Of a stretch of 8,944 nt of DNA, positions 1-5,416 are shown one piece after another. Source of the DNA: Nitrospirota bacterium (GTDB taxonomy: Bacteria > Nitrospirota > Nitrospiria > Nitrospirales > UBA8639). The stretch is taken from assembly GCA_003233615.1 (NCBI GenBank), contig QIMB01000271.1, forward strand, positions 1 through 8,944. Direction: 5' to 3'. How positions within the stretch are numbered: the first letter of the stretch is position 1; each line of letters starts with the position of its first letter. Both the position numbers and the translations under genes were made by a program. The notes under the pieces are model-generated. The model was not told the DNA's origin. It saw only the letters and a list, made by a program, of their open reading frames with translations, and searched no databases.

Positions 1-203
1 GAGGTTCCAAGCCGCATGAGCGGTGTGTTTCTGTGTCTCAGATATGTGAGGTGTCATAAACGTATAAACAGATTGTCTTCCTGAGCCCATGACGAAGGAT
101 TAATGCCCTAGCGGAACGGCCAAGGCCGTACTCTGGCTGGAAAGCACATCAGTCTAATGTACCGCATGATTCGCCTAAAACCAAGCAGAATCTCTCCCAT
201 CTG
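1..203. other. Gene-free left edge
   Basis: I see no credible gene here. The reading frames crossing it have no ribosome binding site and later run through repeat DNA. Two small inverted repeats are visible: CCGC-ATGA-GCGG near position 13, and ACGGCC-AA-GGCCGT at 116-129. Neither is followed by a T-run, so neither is a convincing terminator. The stretch may be the tail of an element that begins outside the window. Confidence 0.5.
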
Positions 204-229
204 TCATTCCCGCGGAGGCGGGAATCCAG
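204..229. repeat. dRS3-like palindromic repeat, copy 1
   Basis: The core at 206-225 reads ATTCCC-GCGGAGGC-GGGAAT, which fits the ATTCCC-N8-GGGAAT pattern known from neisserial dRS3 repeats and from similar small palindromes in many environmental genomes. It is followed by CCAG, as is the second copy at 656-681. The two 26-base copies differ only in the central bases. Just downstream, GCCC-TTGA-GGGC at 264-275 is another small hairpin. The family name is by resemblance only. Confidence 0.75.
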
Positions 230-362
230 TCTTTACCTTTCAGGAGAAATTCAAATTTGCCTCGCCCTTGAGGGCTTTGTTCCGAAGAGGGACGAAGGCT
301 GGGATGAGGGTGAAAGCTGATCGAGTAGTTACGATGCTAGAATATTTCGCATATCGCATCAC

Positions 363-554
363 TCCACGGGGTTTCGTCCCCGTGCGACGAGGCCCTTTTG
401 TTTCGGCAAAATGACCCCAAACCATTGATGCCCCGTCCACCACATATATGATGAGTTGGACGCGAACTCGCGGAGGGCGGACCAACTCGCGTTGCTCAAA
501 CAGGGTCCGCCGATTCATAAGAACGTCCACTCATGAGGCCGGACGGCAGGCATC
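363..554 (-). repeat. Double-hairpin dispersed element, copy D (inverted, short form)
   Basis: Read on the minus strand, this stretch aligns with the elements at 4020-4251, 5181-5400 and 8534-8740. Shared blocks in order are the GCCTGC...GG start, a GGACG block, CTGTTTGAGC, GCGAGTTGGTCCGC, GGGC(A/G)TCAATGGTTT, and two terminal hairpins. Hairpin 1 lies at 391-416 (10-base arms at 391-400 and 407-416, six-base loop, one mismatched pair). Hairpin 2 lies at 365-384 (perfect 7-bp stem, six-base loop). This copy lacks the roughly 27-bp insertion seen in copies A and B. Reading frames crossing it, including one of 96 codons on the minus strand, are by-products of the repeat. Confidence 0.8.
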
Positions 555-585
555 GGTCAGTGGAGAAGAAAAGAAGTTAAGGAGT

Positions 586-618
586 GTATTATGTAACAAC
601 AATAGGCTTGACCCCTTT
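586..618 (+). repeat. Direct repeat R1 flanking the SRPBCC gene
   Basis: This segment resembles 1312-1341. Both read GTATT(A/G)TG(T/C)AA(C/T)AA, then (T/C)AG(G/A)CTTGACCC, with a 3-base gap in the second copy. The SRPBCC gene lies between them, about 725 bp repeat-to-repeat. On the other strand both begin GGGTCAAG. Some REP-associated or IS200-like elements have comparable ends, but I cannot assign the family. Confidence 0.55.
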
Positions 619-636
619 CTGGTTAACTCATAGATT
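608..636 (+). promoter_or_regulatory. Candidate sigma-70-type promoter for the SRPBCC gene
   Basis: A TTGACC -35 box at 608-613 is separated by exactly 17 bases from TAGATT at 631-636, which matches 4 of 6 bases of the -10 consensus. The predicted start near 643 gives a leader of about 115 bases that contains the dRS3-like hairpin at 658-677. The -35 box lies inside repeat R1. This is a sequence match only. Confidence 0.4.
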
Positions 637-655
637 TGTTGATTTTTCAGGCTGG

Positions 656-681
656 TCATTCCCGCGAAGATGGGAATCCAG
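656..681. repeat. dRS3-like palindromic repeat, copy 2
   Basis: The core at 658-677 reads ATTCCC-GCGAAGAT-GGGAAT, with the same TC prefix and CCAG suffix as the copy at 204-229. It sits between the candidate promoter and the SRPBCC start codon, so a transcript from 608-636 would carry it as a hairpin in the 5' leader. Confidence 0.75.
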
Positions 682-756
682 ATTTATTTTGTATTTCAAT
701 TTTTTACGGGGTTTTGCCCTCGAACAAGGTAGGTAAATAACGGAGATGCAGATAAC

Positions 757-1278
757 ATGATGAAAAAGTTGATTTGGATTATCTCTATTCTCATTTTAAC
801 GTCTTGCCTAATTTTGTGGACCCAAGGAAATAATATGCGAGAAATTCGAACTGAAATAGAAATTAATGCTCCCCCAACAACAGTGTGGAGCATCCTCATT
901 GATTTTGATACCTGGAAGGAGTGGAGTCCAATCATCAATCAGGCAAGTGGAGTCGCTTCTCTTGGGTCTGAGCTCAATATTACTATGCGTGGCGATGATG
1001 GCAAAGACGGACCGAAATATATGCCTATTATCACAAATTTCGAAGAGCCGAAGTTTTTTCGTTGGCGTGGTAAAATGATGGCCGAATTTTTATTTACCAA
1101 TGACAAAGTCTTCGAACTTGAAGAAACGGGTTCTGGCACTCGGTTAATTCATAAAGAATTGTTCAGTGGGATGCTCATGCCTCTATTTTGGAGTCATCTA
1201 AATAAAGGCGTCCCATCAATGTTGCAATCAATGAACGAGGCCTTAAAAATAAAAGCTGAGAAGAGTTCAGGTTCATAA
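757..1278 (+). CDS. SRPBCC-family (START/polyketide cyclase-like) putative lipoprotein
   Basis: This 173-residue protein has a short membrane-targeting N-terminus and an SRPBCC-type helix-grip domain over residues 28-168. The domain opens with a REIRTEIEINAPPTTVWSIL strand-and-helix pattern, followed by DTWKEWSP. It closes with FELEETGSGTRLIHKELFSG and an amphipathic C-terminal helix containing MNEALK. Such folds form a hydrophobic cavity for lipids or other small ligands; the ligand here is unknown. Residues 1-20 have KK followed by a hydrophobic run ending L14-T15-S16-C17, which fits a lipobox. A membrane-anchored lipoprotein is therefore likely, although a plain transmembrane anchor is also possible. 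A GGAG at 742-745 lies 11 bases before the ATG, and the adjacent ATG at 760 is an equally possible start. The gene stands alone between direct repeats and is AT-richer than the genes at the right end. Confidence 0.8.
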   Translation: MMKKLIWIISILILTSCLILWTQGNNMREIRTEIEINAPPTTVWSILIDFDTWKEWSPIINQASGVASLGSELNITMRGDDGKDGPKYMPIITNFEEPKFFRWRGKMMAEFLFTNDKVFELEETGSGTRLIHKELFSGMLMPLFWSHLNKGVPSMLQSMNEALKIKAEKSSGS

Positions 1279-1311
1279 CATTAAATTTTTAGTACTGGAC
1301 AATGGAGGCAA

Positions 1312-1341
1312 GTATTGTGCAATAACAGACTTGACCCGTAT
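1312..1341 (+). repeat. Direct repeat R2 flanking the SRPBCC gene
   Basis: This is the second member of the pair with 586-618, sharing GTATT-TG-AA-AA and CTTGACCC. Unlike R1, no acceptable -10 box follows its TTGACC at 17-base spacing. An 8-base inverted repeat, TATTCCGT at 1339-1346 and ACGGAATA at 1401-1408, spans the gap between the convergent SRPBCC and ATPase genes. Its loop of 54 bases is too long for a confident terminator. Confidence 0.5.
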
Positions 1342-1409
1342 TCCGTATTCTTCATCTTTTCAGTCTCCCACTTAGACCCTTTATCGTATCTATTCTAATA
1401 ACGGAATAT

Positions 1410-3575
1410 TTAGGATAGAGCTAGAACGTCTTGATACAGTTTTTTTAGATGTTCGTCGGACATATCCAATATGGGTTCATACATGAATGAATTTAAATGA
1501 ATGCTTTCTGGTGTCATTAGCATTACTCTCTGTAAGGTGTTGATCTTATCAAGCTCTGAGCTATGTAGCTCCTTGTATTTCACGAAAAGCCTGATAGTTT
1601 GGTTGGCATCAATACTGGAAACAAACCCTGTATCATTTATTTTCTTGATCATGAAAGATTCGGCAGCGGTCCTGATTGCGATAGACAAGACAATCTTATT
1701 TTCGAAGTTGACCCCTTCCACCGCATTAAGGCATTCAAGGGCAGTATAGTGAATAACCTTCATCATTATTTTATCACCTTCATCGGAATGATTGGTTCCA
1801 CCAAAAACAGAATTGAAAATATCATCAAGATCAGACTGCTTAATGACGGGGGAGTCGGTTTTACAATGCAGCAATGAAGTGAGTTTCAGAAACTCTGGGT
1901 CTGTATCACCCTTGGTATATTCGATGATGTTTCGTATAAAAGGTATGGAGGCAATCTTCTTCTTAGGGTCTTCAAAAAAATTTGGCTTCCAGTCATTTAC
2001 GAAAATGTTCTTGATGCCAGCTGCCTTATCCAAGGTTAGCCCCTTGCTAGACTTGAATGCCATTAGACAATTCTTATACTTAACAAACCTGCTGTTTATC
2101 GTTCGGAAAAAGTCAAAATTGTGGGTCAAAATTATCTGTCTGAAATGCGGCTGTTCAGAAATATCCCTTAGGTACTCTACGATGGCGTACTTATTCTTGT
2201 AGTCAAATGAGTCCGCGACATCGTCCACAACAAAGACCGTTTCTTGTTTCAACTTCTTGCGAGCTTCAACCTCAAAGATGATGCTGAGAACGTAGAGTGC
2301 TTTCTTCTCGCCAGTGCTTAATACATTTATTAGATCCTTCTTCTCAATTGTAGCCTTATCGTCACCTTCCTCGAAGGTGAATCCCAGAATTAAAAGAGGT
2401 TCCTGCCCCAGAATGACTGCCGTTCTGTTCTTAGCTGTCAGTTTGAATGGGACATAAAACCTGTCATTGAAAATCTGGATTACAGATTCCCATTGAGTTC
2501 TTTCTTTTGCAGCTACGGCCTCAATTTGTCTTTTTCTTTCTTCGGCAGCCTGATATTTATCAACAAGATCCTTATAGAGGTCGATTTGAACTTTGAAATA
2601 AGACTTCCAAATCTCTTCTCGAAATTTCTCGATGTTTGCTAGCTTCGGAAGTAGCCCCTCATTCTCTTGAAGGTAACCGTGGAATTCCCTTAGGTTGACG
2701 TTTTTGTTGAGCTGCTTTTCTATCTCTGCAAACTTTTTCTTTAAGGCTTCATTTTTTGAGATTCCATCCTTCTCCTTCGCTATCAGCTCTTCAAGCTCAC
2801 TCTGAGTAGTAATCTCAGTTTTCGTGCTAGCATTCAAACTAACTGTGTGCTTGGCGTCAAAGAAGCCATTATCAGCAAGACTTTTAGCAATTGTGGCGGC
2901 GTTGTAGTAGTTGAAGATTCCTTTTTTAAAATACATTGAGGCAGAGAGCAATTCGTTGTACTTCGTAATATATTCTTGGATGGCAGTTTTGAAATCTTTC
3001 GTACTGAGAAAAGCTAATACCTTTTCGTCGAAAATTCTGTCATAACTCAACGTGGCAAATGGTGCATCAGTCTGACTCAATAGTTCCTCTTTGATTCGAA
3101 TCAAAGCTATAAAAAACTCATCTTCACTACTTGTAAAAGAACCTGACATTACCTTCTCTATGTTCTTTTTCGAGCCGGATTGGACCTTCATGCTCTTAAG
3201 GAAGGTCTCTTTGGATTTATCAATTTCATCTAAAAGAGTCTCGTATTCCTTCCGCAATGCTGAGTTTACAAGAAGAGTTGATGTTTTCTCTGAATGGCCA
3301 AGGCCCTCGTCATAGGGTCGAATGACAACAACTTGGTCTGGAGGCAAATCTATACCGTTTTCATCCGTGATTTTACTTTTCGTTTTTCGGGCCGGGAAGA
3401 TACGGTCCTTAGGGAAAGTGCCTTGAGCCACATCTTTGAACGTCTCAGCAAGTGAGGATTTCATAGCTCCATTGGCGGCATAGATAGCAATTGTTCTATC
3501 TTGCGAAAAATCAAACTCTGTCTGAAGCTTCTTAATCCCATAGCAATACTCTAGATCAATAATCAGTTTTTGCAT
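1410..3575 (-). CDS. SMC/ABC-type ATPase, AAA_13 (RloC/PrrC-like), putative antiphage effector
   Basis: This 721-residue protein has a complete split ABC-type ATPase. The P-loop YAANGAMKSS (residues 32-41) keeps Lys39 and Ser40 but has Ala34 and Met38 where glycines are usual. The signature LSTGEKK is at 419-425 and Walker B VFVVDD at 447-452. The D-loop DSFD is at 455-458, and the switch histidine lies in ILTHNFDFF (His485). Charged, probably coiled-coil stretches fall around residues 105-165 and 255-360; no CxxC zinc hook is present, unlike RloC. The C-terminal region of roughly 200 residues contains R635-T-A-A-E639 followed by His671 and by IHLNSF (His693). PrrC anticodon nuclease uses an Arg-x3-Glu...His triad, so a tRNA-cleaving effector controlled by the ATPase is plausible; this is inference. 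A strong AGGGGG (3581-3586) sits 5 bases before the ATG. No restriction-modification partner is visible. The nearest co-directional genes are higBA, and the gene is clearly AT-richer than the TPR and propeller genes, suggesting acquisition. Confidence 0.85.
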   Translation of the reverse strand: MQKLIIDLEYCYGIKKLQTEFDFSQDRTIAIYAANGAMKSSLAETFKDVAQGTFPKDRIFPARKTKSKITDENGIDLPPDQVVVIRPYDEGLGHSEKTSTLLVNSALRKEYETLLDEIDKSKETFLKSMKVQSGSKKNIEKVMSGSFTSSEDEFFIALIRIKEELLSQTDAPFATLSYDRIFDEKVLAFLSTKDFKTAIQEYITKYNELLSASMYFKKGIFNYYNAATIAKSLADNGFFDAKHTVSLNASTKTEITTQSELEELIAKEKDGISKNEALKKKFAEIEKQLNKNVNLREFHGYLQENEGLLPKLANIEKFREEIWKSYFKVQIDLYKDLVDKYQAAEERKRQIEAVAAKERTQWESVIQIFNDRFYVPFKLTAKNRTAVILGQEPLLILGFTFEEGDDKATIEKKDLINVLSTGEKKALYVLSIIFEVEARKKLKQETVFVVDDVADSFDYKNKYAIVEYLRDISEQPHFRQIILTHNFDFFRTINSRFVKYKNCLMAFKSSKGLTLDKAAGIKNIFVNDWKPNFFEDPKKKIASIPFIRNIIEYTKGDTDPEFLKLTSLLHCKTDSPVIKQSDLDDIFNSVFGGTNHSDEGDKIMMKVIHYTALECLNAVEGVNFENKIVLSIAIRTAAESFMIKKINDTGFVSSIDANQTIRLFVKYKELHSSELDKINTLQRVMLMTPESIHLNSFMYEPILDMSDEHLKKLYQDVLALS

Positions 3576-4019
3576 TTATTCCCCCTGGCTCCCTCAAAAT
3601 TTTTGTGGAGACTTCTCATAAAAATATGGTGGAAATCTGGTAGATCTTCGTTTCTCTAATTTCTGATTCTTCCCGAATTGACACAGAAGCGGATAATTGT
3701 ATTTTCAATCATTCTTTTTCAACTTAAATTTTTAACCTGTGCTCGTTTTATCTCTGCTAACTTGAGTAGTTATGAAGCATGCATCTTGAGATTCATCGAA
3801 TTTTTCAGCAATGCTACTCAAGATCTAGAAGAAAGTACAGATTATATTTTATAGGGGTAGAGTAGAAAATTGATCCGCTGTTAGGGATGTCTTGATAGCG
3901 GAATACTAAAACATGAATTCCCGGTAACGACGCTCGAGAATGATAGGGTAGGGAATTGATTGGGCACATAATGCTATAGAACCTGAAAGATCTCAAATTT
4001 CTTCTTCCCTTCCCCTACC
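3576..4019. other. AT-rich intergenic region upstream of the ATPase
   Basis: No supported gene lies in these 444 bases. A 60-codon frame at 3814-3996 on the minus strand has no family resemblance and no good ribosome binding site. The region should hold the ATPase promoter, but it is so AT-rich that several -10-like hexamers occur and none is clearly best. A degenerate dispersed repeat lies at 3916-3957. Confidence 0.6.
3916..3957. repeat. Degenerate ATTCCCGGT dispersed unit
   Basis: The stretch starts AATTCCCGGTAAC and ends AGGGTAGGGAATT, giving a 7-base inverted repeat (3916-3922 and 3951-3957) around 28 bases. It shares ATTCCCGGT, TCG-G-ATGA and GGG blocks in the same order with 8805-8846. 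It is probably a decayed relative of the GGATCCCCGAT repeat at 4301-4360. Confidence 0.35.
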
Positions 4020-4251
4020 GACGCCTGCGGACTGGCTCCTGGGGCGGACGCCCCTATTACTCAGCGGGCCTTGTTTGAGCCCTTCGGCAAGGCTCAGGAC
4101 AGGCTCCGCGAGTTGGGCCGCTTTCCTAAGGCGGCGTCCGACCCATCATAATGTGGCCAGACTGGGCGTCTGTGGTTTTGGCCACTTTTGTCGAAACATA
4201 AAGTGGCTCGGCTGCCGGGCCGAACCCCGGCAACGCCAATAATCGCTTGGA
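4020..4251 (+). repeat. Double-hairpin dispersed element, copy A (long form)
   Basis: Copy A runs from GACGCCTGCGGACTGGCTCC to CAACGCCAATAATCGCTTGG; copy C ends with the same 20 bases. Hairpin 1 is GCCACTTTTG (4181-4190), loop TCGAAA, then CATAAAGTGGC (4197-4207), with one bulged T. Hairpin 2 is GCCGGG (4214-4219), loop CCGAAC, CCCGGC (4226-4231). Relative to copies C and D it carries about 27 extra bases after TTGTTTGAGC, containing a CCTTCGGCAAGG hairpin and CTCAGGACAGGCTC. That insertion resembles REP-like repeats found in many bacterial genomes. No coding capacity or transposase is visible. Confidence 0.85.
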
Positions 4252-4300
4252 TACTTGTCGGGAATGGCAGAGTTTGGATGTCGTGGGTTGAGAGGACGGG

Positions 4301-4360
4301 GAGAAGATGGATCCCCGATGACGAATGTCGGGGATGACGGAGAGAAGATGGATCCCCGAT
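4301..4360. repeat. Tandem-like GGATCCCCGAT repeat, 41-bp period
   Basis: A 19-base string, GAGAAGATGGATCCCCGAT, occurs at 4301-4319 and again at 4342-4360. The first copy continues into a perfect 8-base inverted repeat, ATCCCCGA (4311-4318) and TCGGGGAT (4328-4335). A diverged single unit lies at 8805-8846 in the same position relative to element copy C. Confidence 0.75.
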
Positions 4361-4365
4361 TAAGG

Positions 4366-4456
4366 ATGTTGTGGGGAATATTTCATTTTCCCGTTCCTTT
4401 TAGGTCGAAACCAGAGATGCCCGGCTTGTCTGAATATGTTTTCTGACCTTACCGGG
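4366..4456. repeat. 91-bp exact direct repeat, left copy
   Basis: Every base from 4366 to 4456 recurs at 8854-8944, an offset of 4488. The identity begins at ATGTTGTGGGG and is cut by the window end, so its true length is unknown. The repeat includes the higA stop codon (complement of 4449-4451) and its last residues. It also contains GCCCGG (4419-4424) with CCGGGC (4452-4457), a wide 6-base inverted repeat around the stop. Confidence 0.9.
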
Positions 4457-4715
4457 CCTTTTCGGCAAGGCGTAGCTCATAGGTCTTCTGCAGGTTCATC
4501 CAGAATTCAGGGGAGGTGTTGAAAAACGTGCCAAGCCGTACCGCCGTATCGCCGGTGATCCCTCGCTGTCCTTTGAGAATGGCTGTAATACGGTTGGCCG
4601 GAACACCCAGCGCCTTGGACAGGGTGTTGGCGTTAAGCGGTGGGTCGGAAGGTTGTAAGAACTCTTCCTGTAAGATCTCTCCTGGATGAATCGGGCGCAT
4701 GCCATTCTTAATCAT
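4449..4715 (-). CDS. higA: HigA-family antitoxin (XRE-type DNA-binding protein)
   Basis: This 88-residue protein opens with MIKNGMRPIHPGEILQEEFL, the hallmark start of HigA/VapI-type antitoxins. A helix-turn-helix domain follows: LNANTLSKALGVPANRITAI (27-46) then LKGQRGITGDTAVRLGTFF and TSPEFWMNLQKTYEL. Antitoxins of this family neutralise HigB and repress the operon through the helix-turn-helix. An AAGGAG at 4724-4729, 8 bases upstream, supports the ATG at 4715 over the internal Met6. It follows higB after a 12-base gap, the toxin-first order typical of higBA. Its stop codon lies in the 91-bp repeat shared with the window end. Confidence 0.95.
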   Translation of the reverse strand: MIKNGMRPIHPGEILQEEFLQPSDPPLNANTLSKALGVPANRITAILKGQRGITGDTAVRLGTFFNTSPEFWMNLQKTYELRLAEKAR

Positions 4716-4722
4716 TTTCCTA

Positions 4723-4730
4723 TCTCCTTA
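4723..4730 (-). promoter_or_regulatory. higA ribosome binding site overlapping the higB stop codon
   Basis: On the minus strand TAAGGAGA contains both the TAA stop of higB (complement of 4728-4730) and the AAGGAG that serves higA. Ribosomes terminating on higB would therefore stop at the higA initiation region, which favours translational coupling of toxin and antitoxin. Confidence 0.8.
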
Positions 4731-5006
4731 GTGATAATCGGTGATTTCGACTTCATACGGTCCGTCTTGCTTCCAAACAAAACAAATCCGCCACTGGTCA
4801 TTGATGCGAATGCTGTGTTGTCCGGCCCGATCACCTTTCAATTTTTCCAGCCGGTTGGCTGGAGGAGCCAGCAAATCACGTAATTCGGTGGCGCTATCCA
4901 GCATAGTTAGTTTTCGCTCGGCAGCCTTTTTGAACCCTGAAAACTGTTTGACTGTTTTGCCACCAAAGAACTCTTCGGTTTTTTTGTCCTTAAAATTCTT
5001 AATCAT
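4728..5006 (-). CDS. higB: HigB-family toxin (RelE/ParE superfamily mRNA interferase)
   Basis: The protein has 92 residues, the usual HigB length. Characteristic blocks are TELRDLLAPPANRLEKLKGD (residues 40-59), SIRINDQWRICFVW (65-78) and a C-terminal EITDYH (87-92). Family members cleave mRNA on the ribosome. As I recall for Proteus HigB, His54, Lys57, Asp90, Tyr91 and His92 form the active site. Here Lys57, Asp90, Tyr91 and His92 are kept but position 54 is Glu; many chromosomal homologues with the RLEKLKGDR block look similar, so this need not mean inactivity. It is the first gene of the operon, with higA 12 bases downstream. The ATG has no strong Shine-Dalgarno sequence; the preceding bases are AT-rich, which could keep toxin translation low. 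Confidence 0.95.
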   Translation of the reverse strand: MIKNFKDKKTEEFFGGKTVKQFSGFKKAAERKLTMLDSATELRDLLAPPANRLEKLKGDRAGQHSIRINDQWRICFVWKQDGPYEVEITDYH

Positions 5007-5180
5007 TCTATCATTATTTATTGAGTACGTAAATCGTAAAAATAATGTCCCTATTTAATCATGATGTGGACAACAGGTCAATGAGGGCCTCTTCAGTGGC
5101 TTTTGTAAGGCAGTTCTAAGTTTCTCCAACATGAGGGAGATTTTCCGAAGCATTCCGACCACTCACTTTTCGACATGGCC
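5007..5180. other. higBA promoter region
   Basis: These 174 bases separate higB from element copy B and hold no gene. The part nearest higB is AT-rich. On the minus strand TTTACG followed after 17 bases by ATAATG is a weak promoter-like pair. The remainder shows nothing recognisable. Confidence 0.4.
5026..5038. promoter_or_regulatory. Candidate HigA operator
   Basis: TACG-TAAAT-CGTA is a 4-base inverted repeat with a 5-base spacer, 20 bases upstream of the higB start and overlapping the AT-rich presumed promoter. HigA antitoxins commonly repress by binding short inverted repeats at this position. The repeat is short and could be chance. Confidence 0.3.
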
Positions 5181-5400
5181 GACGGCTGCTGACTGGCTCC
5201 TGGGTTGGGCGCTCGTATTGTGACGTGGGCCTTGTTTGAGTCCTTCGGCTAGGCTCAGGACAGGCTCCGCGAGTTGGTCCGCGCTCCTAAGGCTGGCGTC
5301 CGTCCCATCAGATGTGGCTAGACTGGGCGTCAATGGTTTTGGTCACTTTTGCCGCAACAAAAGTGGCTCGGCCGCTGGGACGAACCCCGGCAATGCCAAA
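5181..5400 (+). repeat. Double-hairpin dispersed element, copy B (long form)
   Basis: Copy B aligns with copy A from GACTGGCTCC through CAATGCCAA, and keeps the same REP-like insertion after TTGTTTGAG (CCTTCGGCTAGGCTCAGGAC). Hairpin 1 is GTCACTTTTG (5342-5351), loop CCGCAA, CAAAAGTGGC (5358-5367), fully paired with one T-G wobble. Hairpin 2 is GCTGGG (5374-5379), loop ACGAAC, CCCGGC (5386-5391). It begins 16 bases beyond the TPR stop codon, in antisense to that gene, so TPR transcripts would read through both hairpins, which may protect or end the 3' end. Confidence 0.85.
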
Positions 5401-5416
5401 AGTTAGTTAGACATTT

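Noticed and set aside
1..60. Possible group II intron 3' end or other structured RNA
   Set aside because: CCGC-ATGA-GCGG is only a 4-base stem, and no domain V pattern or adjacent reverse transcriptase is visible.
157..530. Overlapping reading frames of 85 (+) and 96 (-) codons at the left edge
   Set aside because: They run through the dRS3-like palindrome and element copy D, lack ribosome binding sites and resemble no family; repeat DNA explains them.
1410..1900. Canonical HEPN R-x4-6-H motif in the ATPase C-terminus
   Set aside because: The nearest candidates are R662-x8-H671 and R683-x9-H693, which do not fit; only the R-x3-E...H pattern does.
2500..3260. Rad50/RloC-type zinc hook in the ATPase
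   Set aside because: No CxxC occurs in the predicted coiled-coil region; the few cysteines are scattered elsewhere.
3814..3996. 60-codon minus-strand frame upstream of the ATPase
   Set aside because: It has no supporting start site or recognisable protein features, and lies partly in a degenerate repeat.
4301..4360. CRISPR array
   Set aside because: There are only two repeat units 41 bases apart, no cas genes, and the same unit recurs as a dispersed repeat.
5374..5391. Rho-independent terminator of the TPR gene
   Set aside because: The hairpin is stable, but on the gene's strand no T-run follows it, so only a possible 3'-end stabilising role is mentioned.
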